From Polaromonas sp. (lineage in GTDB: Bacteria; Pseudomonadota; Gammaproteobacteria; Burkholderiales; Burkholderiaceae_C): a DNA stretch of 47,860 nt. This document shows positions 36,773-44,523 of the stretch, piece by piece. Location: contig PNNC01000138.1 in NCBI GenBank assembly GCA_013824015.1, forward strand, positions 1 through 47,860. Reading direction: 5' to 3'. The notes below the pieces were generated by a model. The model was not told the DNA's origin. It did not search any database and saw only the letters and a list, made by a program, of their open reading frames with translations. Each line of letters opens with the position of its first letter. The first letter of the stretch is position 1. Both the position numbers and the translations under genes were made by a program.

Positions 36773-38191
36773 ATGACCTTCCCCACCGACACCCTCCGCC
36801 CCCTGTTCGATGCCCAGCACCTGGCCAGCCGCGCCCAAATCGACGTGCCGCTGGCCTTGCGCCGTGACCGGCTGCAGCGCATGGCCCGCCTGCTTGACGA
36901 ACACGGCGCCGCGCTGGCGCAGGCGGTGCAGCAGGACTTCGGCGTGCGTTCGCCGCAGCTGACCGAGATTGCCGACCTGCTGACCCTGCGCCTGACGCTG
37001 GCCGCCACGCTCAAACACCTGGCGACGTGGATGAAGCCGGTGCGGGTGCGCACGCCGATCTACCTGCAGCCCTCGCGCGCCTTTCTGCAGCGCCAGCCGC
37101 TCGGTGTGGTCGGCGTGATCTCGCCGTGGAACTACCCGGTGCAGCTCGCGCTGGGCCCGGTCATCACCGCGCTGGCGGCCGGCAACCGCGTGATGCTCAA
37201 GCCCAGCGAGCTGACGCCGGCGACCTCGGCATTGATGGCCAGCCTGATTGCCCAAAGTTTTGCGCCGGACGAAGTCTGCGTGGTGCAGGGCGACGGCGAG
37301 GTGGCTGCGGCCTTTGCTGCGCTGCCGTTTGACCATTTGTTTTTCACCGGCTCGACCGCGGTGGGCCGCAAGGTCGCCGAGGCCGCGGCCGCCAACCTGA
37401 CGCCGACCACGCTGGAGCTCGGCGGCAAGTCGCCGTGTATCGTCGACGCCTCCTGCGACCTCGCCACAGCAGCGCTCAGGATTGCCCACGGCAAGCTGCT
37501 CAATGCCGGCCAGACCTGTATCGCGCCCGACTATGTGCTGCTGCCGGCAGGAAAGGAAGCCGCGTTTGGCGACGCCTTTGCACGCGCGGTCGCGCAACTG
37601 TTCCCGACCATCGCCGGCAACCCCGACTACGCGTCCATCATCAGCCCGCGCCACCATGAACGCCTGCAGGCGCTGCTGGCCCAGGCCGAGGCCGGCGGTG
37701 CGCGGCTGCAGGTGGTCAACCCGGGCAATGCAGCGGCAGTCACGGGTTCACGGCAGATGGCGCCGGTGCTGGTGTTCAACACCGCGGCCGATGCGAAGCT
37801 GCTCAGCGAAGAAATCTTCGGCCCCATCCTGCCGGTGCTGGCCTACGCGTCCATCGATGAGGCCATCGGCTACATCAATGCCCGCCCGCGGCCGCTGGCC
37901 CTGTACTGGTTCGGCAACAACACGGCGGCACGCGACGAGGTGCTGGCCCGCACCGTCAGCGGCGGCGTGACCGTCAACGAAACCCTGATGCATGTGGCCC
38001 ACGAGAACCTGCCTTTCGGCGGCGTCGGCGAGAGCGGCTGGGGCAGCTACCACAGCGAAGCCGGCTTCCTGCGCCTGACCCAGCAAAAGCCGGTGCTGGT
38101 GCAATCGAAGTGGGCGAGGGGGGATTTGTTTTACCCGCCGTATGGCAAGCGCTTTGACCAGGTGATGGGCTTGCTCAAACGCCTGATCTGA
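36773..38191 (+). CDS. Coniferyl aldehyde dehydrogenase-type NAD(P) aldehyde dehydrogenase
   Basis: A 472-aa aldehyde dehydrogenase. The cofactor-binding region has VVGVISPWNYPVQLALGPVI and LFFTGSTAVGRKVAEAA. Catalytic Glu215 is in LELGGKSPCIVD, and the nucleophile Cys249 is in NAGQTCIAPDYVL. The length, the NLPFGGVGESG block and the C-terminal PPYGKRFD resemble CalB-type enzymes that oxidise coniferyl aldehyde to ferulate, and related long-chain aldehyde enzymes. The frame is open to 36641, but ATG 36773 gives the family start. It is divergent from cbpA and convergent with a CAP-domain gene. Confidence 0.92.
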   Translation: MTFPTDTLRPLFDAQHLASRAQIDVPLALRRDRLQRMARLLDEHGAALAQAVQQDFGVRSPQLTEIADLLTLRLTLAATLKHLATWMKPVRVRTPIYLQPSRAFLQRQPLGVVGVISPWNYPVQLALGPVITALAAGNRVMLKPSELTPATSALMASLIAQSFAPDEVCVVQGDGEVAAAFAALPFDHLFFTGSTAVGRKVAEAAAANLTPTTLELGGKSPCIVDASCDLATAALRIAHGKLLNAGQTCIAPDYVLLPAGKEAAFGDAFARAVAQLFPTIAGNPDYASIISPRHHERLQALLAQAEAGGARLQVVNPGNAAAVTGSRQMAPVLVFNTAADAKLLSEEIFGPILPVLAYASIDEAIGYINARPRPLALYWFGNNTAARDEVLARTVSGGVTVNETLMHVAHENLPFGGVGESGWGSYHSEAGFLRLTQQKPVLVQSKWARGDLFYPPYGKRFDQVMGLLKRLI

Positions 38192-38236
38192 GGGCGCTGT
38201 GACGCCCTGGGACGCTGGCATCCGCCGGTTTGGGCT

Positions 38237-38292
38237 TGTCATCCCGGACGCGATCGGGGCGCCATCGATTGCGGGTCCAGCCCGCCATGACA
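38237..38292. repeat. Interspersed inverted repeat, family S, copy 4
   Basis: TGTCATCCCGGACGCGATCG at the left and GCGGGTCCAGCCCGCCATGACA at the right end share the TGTCAT/ATGACA termini of the 8943 copy. It occupies the convergent gap between the aldehyde dehydrogenase and CAP-domain genes. Confidence 0.7.
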
Positions 38293-38319
38293 AATCAGAA
38301 TTCGTGTCCCGCGCCGCGG

Positions 38320-39213
38320 CTACCGCACCGCCCCAAACACCTGCACCCAGTACACCCCTGACTTGCTCTGCGGGTTCACCACAAAGGCCGCGCCCATCTC
38401 GTCAAAGTTCGGCGCCATGATGTTGGCGCAGTGGCCCGGGCTGTCCAGCCAGCCTTGCATCGCGAGCTCGGGGGTCATCTGGCCGGCGGCGATGTTTTCG
38501 CCGATGGTGCGCCAGCGGTAGCCGGCGCGGGTGGCGCGCACGTCCACCGTGCTGCCGTCGCGGGCGGTGTGGCTGAAGTAGTTGTGGCGCGCCATGTCGG
38601 CGGCGTGGCCGGCGGCGAGTTCGGTCAGCAGGGATTGCCGCCGCAGCGGCGGCACCGCGACAAAGGCCTGGTTGCCGCAGCGCCGCGGCTGGGCGCGTGC
38701 GGCGTTGACCAGAGTGAGGATGCGCGCTTCGATCTGTTGGCCGTCGGCGGCCTGCGGCGCCACAAACGGTTCGGCCAGCACCACCCAGGTCTGGTTGCCC
38801 CGCTGGTGGAAGCCGGCGTCGCGCAGGTAAGGCGCCATCACGGTGGCGCAGGACGCCGCCAGCACCTTGGGCGTCAGCGCCGCCGGGCCGGTGATGCCGC
38901 CCACGGTGATTTTGGCGGCGCGCATCCGGCGATAGCCCGCGGCCTTGATCGCGTCCTCGAGTTTGGCACCGCCGGAAATCATCATGGCCGCACGCGACAG
39001 GGCCGGGTCCTCGCGCAGCGCCGGTGCGCGCGTGGGCCCGGTACCGCAGCCCTGCTGCCGGATCGCGTTGATCGCGCGCAGCAGCGTCGGGTTGGCTGGC
39101 GCGGGCGCCTGTGCCTGGGTGGAGAGGCACAGCGCCAGCAGGCCGACGGCGAGACATCCGCCGATCAGCCCTTGTGCCCTGTGGTTTGCTGTCATGCGGC
39201 GCTGCAGGTTCAT
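38320..39213 (-). CDS. Secreted CAP-domain protein (SCP/PR1-like), copy A
   Basis: A 297-aa exported protein with a signal peptide to about residue 35 (GLLALCLSTQAQA). The C-terminal CAP domain (about 165-297) shows LVNAARAQPRRCG, HAADMARHNYFSH, GYRWRTIGENIAAG, HCANIMAPNFDEMGAAFV and YWVQVFG, including the usual His and Glu cavity residues. The N-terminal half (about 44-150) follows the same order in weakened form: INAIRQQGCG, PALREDPALSRAA, AAGYRRMRAAKI, SCATVMAPYLRDAGF, TWVVLAEPF. This looks like an internal duplication whose first copy has lost the His/Glu residues. CAP function in bacteria is poorly defined. A paralogue lies at 44524. Confidence 0.92.
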   Translation of the reverse strand: MNLQRRMTANHRAQGLIGGCLAVGLLALCLSTQAQAPAPANPTLLRAINAIRQQGCGTGPTRAPALREDPALSRAAMMISGGAKLEDAIKAAGYRRMRAAKITVGGITGPAALTPKVLAASCATVMAPYLRDAGFHQRGNQTWVVLAEPFVAPQAADGQQIEARILTLVNAARAQPRRCGNQAFVAVPPLRRQSLLTELAAGHAADMARHNYFSHTARDGSTVDVRATRAGYRWRTIGENIAAGQMTPELAMQGWLDSPGHCANIMAPNFDEMGAAFVVNPQSKSGVYWVQVFGAVR

Positions 39214-39287
39214 CGGCTGATGATAGCCACGTGGGTCGGCGGTCTGGCGTCAACACGCTGTGGATGGTCCGTGGTGCTTCCGTTTTG

Positions 39288-39330
39288 ATAGCAACGGAAG
39301 GCCACTGGAAAAGGGCTGGCAGCATTTTTG
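39288..39330 (+). repeat. Interspersed palindromic repeat, family R, copy 8 (degenerate)
   Basis: ATAGCAACGGAAGGCCACTG, AAAGGGCTGGCAGC and a T5 tail. It lies in the 238-bp divergent gap between CAP gene A and the dienelactone hydrolase-like gene, so here it is within promoter territory. Confidence 0.6.
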
Positions 39331-39367
39331 TTTGCTCACTCAGGCCATCGGACCGGAGGCCGCGGGC

Positions 39368-39397
39368 TTGTCGCACGTGCCGCCGTCCGGCTATAGT
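39368..39397 (+). promoter_or_regulatory. Candidate sigma-70 promoter of the dienelactone hydrolase-like gene
   Basis: TTGTCG (39368-39373) and TATAGT (39392-39397) are separated by 18 bp, with the ATG 55 bp downstream and a GGGAGCGG ribosome site just before it. Read by eye only. Confidence 0.5.
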
Positions 39398-39451
39398 TGC
39401 CGGGCGGTGGCCTTGGCCATCAGCACAGGATCAACTGAAAAGGGAGCGGGT

Positions 39452-40285
39452 ATGCGCGTGACACTCTGGACAACCGGGCTGGGCCTGATTCTGGCACTGG
39501 GCGTGCTGCAGCCGGCAGCGGCGCAGGAACCGGCCGGGCTGATGGCCAACGCCAAAGGCTACACGGCGGTGAAGGTCAGCGGCGAGCCGCAGGAAGGCCT
39601 GGGCGCCATGACGGCCTTGTCCAACAAGGTGTTCAAGCCGGCCGGCGCCGGGCCTTTTCCGGCGGTGGTGCTGGTGCACACCTGCGGCGGCGTGTTGAAC
39701 GCGCACATCCGCCAGCATGCGCAGGAGTTGCTGGCCGCCGGTTATGTGGTGCTGGTGCAGGACAGCCATGGTCCGCGCAACTTTGTCACCTGCCGCGAAA
39801 AAGCCATTCCGTTTGCCGTCGGGGTGATGGACGCCTACGCCGGCCTGGCCAGCCTGGCGGCCTTGCCGCTGGTGGACAAACAGCGCATCTACCTGGCCGG
39901 CTACAGCTATGGCGGCTTTGTCGCGGCCATGGCGTCGTCGCCGCAAAGCGCCAGCACTTTCGCCGCGCCGCTGCGTTTTCGCGCGGCGGTCGCGCACTAT
40001 GCCAACTGCACGCGGCCCAGCGGCGCGCAGGTGCTGCTGCGCGACATCGACAGGCCGCTGCTGATGCTGATGGGCGAGCGCGACACCGAAGCCTTGCCGG
40101 CCACCTGCTTTCCGCTGCTGGAGCAACTCAAGGCCGGCGGCGCGCCGGTGGACTGGTTTGTGTACCCCGGCGCCACCCACGGCTGGGACAAGCAGGGCGA
40201 AACCGCCAACGGTTATGTTTACAGGGAAGAGACCGCGCTCGATGCGACGCGGCGCATGCTGGCGTTTTTCGACACCCACAAGTGA
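39452..40285 (+). CDS. Secreted dienelactone hydrolase-like alpha/beta hydrolase
   Basis: A 277-aa hydrolase with a signal peptide to about residue 24 (cut after QPAAA). The fold is shown by FPAVVLVHTCGG, YVVLVQDSHGPRN, the nucleophile elbow GYSYGG, the acid region LMLMGERDTE and the catalytic His in YPGATHGWD. HTCGG plus a NFVTCREK segment supplies extra cysteines that could form disulfides in the periplasm. Classical dienelactone hydrolases are cytoplasmic with a Cys nucleophile; this Ser-type secreted version probably hydrolyses an ester or lactone of unknown identity. The frame is open to 39260, but only ATG 39452 gives a signal peptide. Confidence 0.9.
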   Translation: MRVTLWTTGLGLILALGVLQPAAAQEPAGLMANAKGYTAVKVSGEPQEGLGAMTALSNKVFKPAGAGPFPAVVLVHTCGGVLNAHIRQHAQELLAAGYVVLVQDSHGPRNFVTCREKAIPFAVGVMDAYAGLASLAALPLVDKQRIYLAGYSYGGFVAAMASSPQSASTFAAPLRFRAAVAHYANCTRPSGAQVLLRDIDRPLLMLMGERDTEALPATCFPLLEQLKAGGAPVDWFVYPGATHGWDKQGETANGYVYREETALDATRRMLAFFDTHK

Positions 40286-40325
40286 AGCCACTTCTGTGCA
40301 GGGGTGTTGCCTTGCTCTCGTTGTT

Positions 40326-40369
40326 ATAGCAACAGATGCACGCCAGTCATGGGCTGGCGACCTGTTTGA
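40326..40369 (+). repeat. Interspersed palindromic repeat, family R, copy 9
   Basis: ATAGCAACAGATGCACGCCA and TCATGGGCTGGCGACCTG. It fills the 100-bp convergent gap between the hydrolase gene and the response-regulator gene. Confidence 0.68.
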
Positions 40370-40385
40370 TGCATGGGTGGGACGT

Positions 40386-40757
40386 TCAGGCGCTGCGGCC
40401 TTCGCCCCGCAGGCAGGTGATCAGGGCGTGCGGGTCGGGCGACTTGGCCAGGAAGGCGTCGGCGCCCTCGGCCATCACCCTGGCCTTGACGCTGTCGTTC
40501 AGGTAGTTGGACATCACGATCACGCGTTGGTGCGGCTGGCGCACCGCGCAGTCCTTCAGGATGCGAAAGCCATTGCCTTCGGTCAGGAACATGTCGACCA
40601 GCGCGACGTCCCAGCCATCGGGATGATCGGCCAGCCACTGCCGGGCTTCGAGGTGACTGGCCGTTTCAAACACCAGGGCCGCGTCGGGGATCTGCGTGAG
40701 GGCCTCCTTGACAAACTCACGCATGGGCAGGTTATCTTCCGCGAGCAGCAGTCTCAT
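40386..40757 (-). CDS. Stand-alone receiver-domain response regulator
   Basis: A 123-aa single-domain regulator. The acidic pair is Glu7-Asp8 (LLLAEDN), the phosphorylation site is Asp55 (VALVDMFL), Ser83 is the conserved switch residue (VIVMSNY), and Lys105 is the conserved lysine (AFLAKSPDP). There is no output domain and no histidine kinase in the window, so it must act by protein contact with an unlinked kinase or target. Confidence 0.93.
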   Translation of the reverse strand: MRLLLAEDNLPMREFVKEALTQIPDAALVFETASHLEARQWLADHPDGWDVALVDMFLTEGNGFRILKDCAVRQPHQRVIVMSNYLNDSVKARVMAEGADAFLAKSPDPHALITCLRGEGRSA

Positions 40758-40826
40758 CGTTCCAGGCTTTCATCAAATAAGAAGGATGATCGCCGACGCG
40801 GCGGCCTCGCGCTGTAGGACGCCCAA

Positions 40827-41594
40827 TCAATGCGCTGTGGGCCGATCAGGACTGTGTTCGCGTGGGGTCCAGCGGCCCGAGGCGGCGCAGACCTCGGCCG
40901 GCGCGCCATTGAGCCGGAGCTGACCATCGTCCAGCCGCGCGGCCGTCGCCGGGTCGGTGTCGAAGTCGATGCCCAGTGCGCGCGTCACATGGACATTCGT
41001 GACGGGCAGTTCCCAGCTCAGGAAGACCGTGCTGCCGGCGCGCCCGGCGCCGAACGCCGCGGCATCAAAGCCGCTGCTGCCGCGTGGGATCACGGCATGC
41101 GGCTGGCCGGTATCGAAGATCACCACCGTGCCGCGGCACAGCGGGATGCGTCGCCCGGCTGCCGGGAAATGTATGTCCAGGCCCTGGTCCTCGCTGAGGA
41201 ACAGGTTGCAGAACGCCATGCCGCCATACAGGGCGCCGTCATGGTGGTAACGCGCGCCGCGGCAGGCCATCAGGGCGACGTCGGCGCCGGCCAGCACCTC
41301 CTGCAGGCCCAGGCTGCGTGTCCAGTCGGCCACCGCCTGCACACCCTGTTTGTAGTCGGGCCAGCGCAAACGTGCGCGTGGCAGCGACAAGGGCTCGACG
41401 TCGCCGGCCTCGAGTTGCAACTGCTGCGCGATCTCGCGCGCCCAGTCGGCGGTCAGCAGGGCAGGGGGAGCAGGCACAGCCACCGTGCCGGACAGGATGC
41501 GGTCACTGACGCTGCGGCTGCGCAGGGTGTCACCGTCCCAGAAAAAGCTGGTCAAGTCGTCGGGGTGGCCGGGCGGCGAGGGCGGGGGGCGCAT
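40827..41594 (-). CDS. Putative 2OG-Fe(II) oxygenase-like protein
   Basis: A 255-aa protein without a family I can name with certainty. In the centre, RGARYHHDGALYGG (His117, Asp119) and, about 47 residues later, IFDTGQPHAVIPRG (His166) form an HxD...H arrangement with a beta-strand-rich segment CNLFLSEDQGLDIHFP between, as in a double-stranded beta-helix dioxygenase. An Arg follows, as expected for 2-oxoglutarate binding. ATG 41594 was chosen; the open extension to 41915 is low-complexity and crosses the start region of the next gene. No signal peptide is seen. Confidence 0.72.
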   Translation of the reverse strand: MRPPPSPPGHPDDLTSFFWDGDTLRSRSVSDRILSGTVAVPAPPALLTADWAREIAQQLQLEAGDVEPLSLPRARLRWPDYKQGVQAVADWTRSLGLQEVLAGADVALMACRGARYHHDGALYGGMAFCNLFLSEDQGLDIHFPAAGRRIPLCRGTVVIFDTGQPHAVIPRGSSGFDAAAFGAGRAGSTVFLSWELPVTNVHVTRALGIDFDTDPATAARLDDGQLRLNGAPAEVCAASGRWTPREHSPDRPTAH

Positions 41595-41877
41595 CCGCAC
41601 GAGTGTAGTCAGACGGAGACAGCCGGATCGGGACGTGACCGTCGCCGCCAGTTTGAAAGTTATAGTCAGGCCATCAAGCTCCGCACGGGGGCGCAGGCGG
41701 GAGAGGGTCAAACAGTACCGGCGACTTTGCCGGGTTTGTTGTACCCCGTCATTTGCAGTACTTCGCGAGATAGGGCCATGGTTTTCAACACGTTTTCCAG
41801 CGGCATGCGCCGGTGTGATCTGACGGCCCGCCATGTTATTCCGCAGTTTTGCGGGATATGTCAAAGTTAGGCAACAG

Positions 41878-42384
41878 ATGCTGAAGGCCAAGTCGCCGCT
41901 ATACCGCAAGGTCAATACAACTGCGCGAGGCGTTCATCATCGATTTGGTGGTGATTTCAGCGCGTCTCGTCGCAGTGTGAATGCCGGCGAGATCGATGGC
42001 GGCGATCTTGGAATGCACAAGGGAATTCGCAGGGGACTTGACTACACGCCTTTGTTTCGCTTCCTTCTGTCTCGCGTGGGTAGGAAATGGGATGAAATCT
42101 ACAGCGAAGCTGTAGCGCGCCTTGACCGGCGAGAGCCCATCTTTTGGCTAGTTGCTCTGCACGAAGATGCAGCACAGCCATATGTTCGTACCGGGGAGGC
42201 GAGTTATTTCAGTGGGCTTACGGTCGATACTGAAGGGGTCTTGCGGGTTGTTGACCCAAGGGCCGGTCCAGGTACCTTGGTTCCGAAATGTCCGTGCTGC
42301 ACGCATACGTTCAATGGTGTCCCGTTTACCCAGCGCTATCAGCAGGAGCTTGTTCCTCGTGTATCTGCCACCCGCGTTGCCTAA
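41878..42384 (+). CDS. Hypothetical protein with CPCCTHTFNG motif
   Basis: A 168-aa basic protein. It contains VHHRFGGDF, GLDYTPLFRFLLSRVGRKWD, YSEAVARLDRREPIFWLVAL and, near the C-terminus, a Cys-rich KCPCCTHTFNGV that could bind zinc. I have an impression of similar short hypotheticals in other Proteobacteria but no function. An ATG at 41833 would add 15 residues; 41878 is chosen because the sequence GTTAGGCAACAG directly precedes it and the extension covers a small hairpin (41841-41854). GC is lower than in the surrounding genes. The 283 bp upstream, to the oxygenase-like start, hold no further gene, only a small CCGGC/GCCGG hairpin near 41717-41733. Confidence 0.72.
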   Translation: MLKAKSPLYRKVNTTARGVHHRFGGDFSASRRSVNAGEIDGGDLGMHKGIRRGLDYTPLFRFLLSRVGRKWDEIYSEAVARLDRREPIFWLVALHEDAAQPYVRTGEASYFSGLTVDTEGVLRVVDPRAGPGTLVPKCPCCTHTFNGVPFTQRYQQELVPRVSATRVA

Positions 42385-42493
42385 GCTGTCGATCTACCGG
42401 ACCCGCAACGGCATGCCGCCTTCGGGTCTCGTTTCATTCTGGCCGTTCGGCAGCACGCCGTCGCGGGCCGGTTAGCTTCACCGTTAACCCTCA
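42385..42493. other. Non-coding spacer with nested dyads
   Basis: The 109 bp between two small genes contain GACCCG (42400-42405) paired with CGGGTC (42423-42428) around the palindrome GGCATGCC, and GGTTA (42470-42474) paired with TAACC (42485-42489) right before the next ATG. No promoter is obvious. Confidence 0.45.
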
Positions 42494-42970
42494 ATGAAGC
42501 GCCTTGTTTTTCTCACGCTGCTGTTGTACGGATTGATGTCCAACTGCTATTCGCAATCATGGGCTTTAGCAACTTCAACCCACCCCAATAGCGGCAGGCA
42601 AATAGTCTTCCGTTACATGGACACATTTAGTCCTGGTTTTCAGCGCGCAAGCCAACCTGTTCGAATCATCTTGGCGTGGAAATACCCGTCTGAAAATGGG
42701 ATGCCAGTCCTGACGGAGCGGCAGCGTATGGATTCGATGGAAGATTTGCTTGGACCCGTGGTTGAAAAAGATGGCTTCGCAACCTTGGCGCTTGTGTCAA
42801 CTGGAGAAAATCTACGTGAATGGACTTACTATGCAAAGTCGGAATCGGAGTTCATGGCCAAGCTAAACAAAGCACTCGCCGGGAGACCTGCATTTCCAAT
42901 TGATGTGCATCCAGCTGTCGATCCTGCGTGGACCATGTACGAAAAATTCAGAACATGGGCAAAGAAATGA
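42494..42970 (+). CDS. Exported DUF695-like protein
   Basis: A 158-aa protein. MKRLVFLTLLLYGLMSNCYS is a signal peptide (the Cys context is not a good lipobox). The mature part resembles the DUF695 fold: IILAWKYPSENGMPVLTE, RQRMDSMEDLLGPVVE, TLALVSTGENLREWTYYAKS, FMAKLNKALAGRPAFPIDV and DPAWTMYEKF. The function is unknown. GC and codon use are clearly more AT-rich than the flanking catabolic genes, suggesting recent acquisition. Confidence 0.75.
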   Translation: MKRLVFLTLLLYGLMSNCYSQSWALATSTHPNSGRQIVFRYMDTFSPGFQRASQPVRIILAWKYPSENGMPVLTERQRMDSMEDLLGPVVEKDGFATLALVSTGENLREWTYYAKSESEFMAKLNKALAGRPAFPIDVHPAVDPAWTMYEKFRTWAKK

Positions 42971-42997
42971 GCGTGATGGTTTACATACCAATTGACA

Positions 42998-43046
42998 CGG
43001 ACCCACACCAGCAAAAGGCGGCTTTGCCGCAATGTGTTGTGGTCCG
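42998..43046. other. Extended imperfect hairpin
   Basis: CGGACC (42998-43003) pairs with GGTCCG (43041-43046), continued by CACAC against GTGTT, and the tip is GCGGC-TTT-GCCGC (43018-43030). It lies 28 bp after the DUF695-like stop. With no T-run after it, it could be a weak terminator or a folded recombination site. Confidence 0.5.
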
Positions 43047-43070
43047 GTCATCTTTACGTCAGGCACCGTA

Positions 43071-43409
43071 ATGAAGCTTGAAAATATCAGACTGCTTCAA
43101 CGGACCTATAAGGCGTCCATCTGCGCTGGGATTTTGAGCTTTCTGGTGCTGGGGATTCAGTCGCTGCTCTTTCCGGCCACCATCGGTGGCTTCGTTTTCG
43201 GAAGCGCGTTGGCAAGCCTCTTTATCGTTGTCTTTTCCACCGGCGTGCTGGCGCACACAGCATGTCCCTCCTGTGAGAAACCGTTCATTGGCTGTACAGA
43301 AGAAGATGGCACGCCAACAGCGTCTTTTTTCTGTACTAACTGCATGTATTGTGGTTATCCGGCGCAAGGTATGCCGTCTGCGGAAGAGACACATGGAGAA
43401 ATACCATGA
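43071..43409 (+). CDS. Small membrane protein with C-terminal zinc-ribbon-like motif
   Basis: A 112-aa protein with two hydrophobic segments (about 15-35 and 37-58: GILSFLVLGIQSLLF and FGSALASLFIVVFSTGVLA). A cysteine-rich tail follows, with CPSC, then C near 76, then CTNCMYC, a likely zinc ribbon. I do not recognise the family. ATG 43071 gives a short charged N-terminus. Its stop overlaps the start of the next small membrane protein (ATGA), indicating coupling. Confidence 0.7.
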   Translation: MKLENIRLLQRTYKASICAGILSFLVLGIQSLLFPATIGGFVFGSALASLFIVVFSTGVLAHTACPSCEKPFIGCTEEDGTPTASFFCTNCMYCGYPAQGMPSAEETHGEIP

Positions 43410-43606
43410 GTACGTCATCCCTCCTCTGGGGCGTGTTGTTCGGCTCCCTGGGCGCCGGTTATGCGCTTTACGGCAAGAAGCAACGCGCGCTGCTTCCCTT
43501 TCTGAGCGGTATTGCGCTGATGCTGTTTCCGTACTTCGTCCACAACACCTACCTGCTGGTCGTCGTTGGCGCAGCGCTGGCGGCGGCTCCGTTCATCTTC
43601 CGGTGA
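43406..43606 (+). CDS. Small membrane protein (66 aa)
   Basis: Begins MSTSSLLWGVLFGSLGAGYA and is almost entirely hydrophobic apart from a KKQR turn, predicting two to three membrane spans. The ATG overlaps the stop of the zinc-ribbon gene. Similar tiny proteins with the YALYGKKQR turn occur in relatives, function unknown. Codon use is GC-rich like the host, unlike the genes just upstream. Confidence 0.75.
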   Translation: MSTSSLLWGVLFGSLGAGYALYGKKQRALLPFLSGIALMLFPYFVHNTYLLVVVGAALAAAPFIFR

Positions 43607-43655
43607 AACACCACGGTCCGCGCCGACAGCATCGGCGCATCGGTATATTCCTTCC

Positions 43656-44501
43656 ATGGCAACAGCAAGCAATCACAGTGGCAGCCTGCCCAGCCGCATC
43701 CTCAAGCGCGGCCGGGAAGAACGCCTGACCCAGGCCGCCGGTGGGCTGACCTTTGCCGTGATGGTGTCGCTGGTGCCGCTGCTGGCAGTGAGTTTTGCGC
43801 TGTTCGCGCGAGTGCCGGCACTGCGCGCGACCGGTGAAGCGATCCGCGAACACCTGCTGCGCGGCCTGTTGCCGGCGGACATTGCGCGCACCGTGCTCAA
43901 GTACCTGGCGCAGTTCACCGGCAATGCGGGCGGCCTCACGCAGCTCGGCTTTGCGCTGCTGCTGGTGTCGGCCTTCATGCTGCTGCTCAGCGTGGAAAAC
44001 ACGCTGAACCGGATCTGGCAGGTGAAGAAGCCGCGCACGGTGCTGCGCCGGCTGGCGCTGTGTGCGGTGTTGCTGCTCGCCGGCCCGGTGGTGATTGGCG
44101 CCAGCCTGTGGGCGGCGTCCTATCTGCAGGCGCTTTCCTCCGGCCTGATCGGCACGCGCCCGGCCTGGCTGCCGCATGCGCTGAATGTCGGGCCGCTGCT
44201 GCTGAGCATCGCCGGCTTCAGCGCTTTGTTCCGCTGTGTGCCGCACACCGTGGTGCGCTGGCGCGACGCGATCACTGGCGGCCTGCTGGCCGGCGCGGCG
44301 TTTGAACTCGGTAAACACGGCTTTGCGATGTACCTCGCGAAGGTCCCGAGTTACCGCACGATCTACGGCGCGTTTGCGCCGCTGCTGGCTTTTCTGGTCT
44401 GGGTGTATTACTCGTGGCTGGTCACGCTGGGCGCTGCGCTGGTCAGTGCCAGCCTGCCGCGCGGCAAGGGCCAGGCCGCGCGGCGAATGGCGCGCGCCTG
44501 A
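43656..44501 (+). CDS. YihY/virulence factor BrkB family membrane protein
   Basis: A 281-aa inner-membrane protein with about six hydrophobic segments. Family features include LTQAAGGLTFAVMVSLVPLL at the N-terminus, LLSVENTLNRIWQVKKPR in the middle, and FAPLLAFLVWVYYSWLVTLG near the C-terminus. Once labelled ribonuclease BN by error, the family has no proven enzymatic activity. ATG 43656 was chosen; a TATATT hexamer lies only 6 bp upstream, so the mRNA could be nearly leaderless. It is convergent with CAP gene B. Confidence 0.92.
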   Translation: MATASNHSGSLPSRILKRGREERLTQAAGGLTFAVMVSLVPLLAVSFALFARVPALRATGEAIREHLLRGLLPADIARTVLKYLAQFTGNAGGLTQLGFALLLVSAFMLLLSVENTLNRIWQVKKPRTVLRRLALCAVLLLAGPVVIGASLWAASYLQALSSGLIGTRPAWLPHALNVGPLLLSIAGFSALFRCVPHTVVRWRDAITGGLLAGAAFELGKHGFAMYLAKVPSYRTIYGAFAPLLAFLVWVYYSWLVTLGAALVSASLPRGKGQAARRMARA

Positions 44502-44523
44502 ACGCCACCGGCCCGCCGGTCTG

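Noticed and set aside
41700..43100. A definite integron cassette array.
   Set aside because: Boundary heptamers are suggestive, but the paired attC arms are not convincing and there is no integrase, so it is kept only as a hypothesis.
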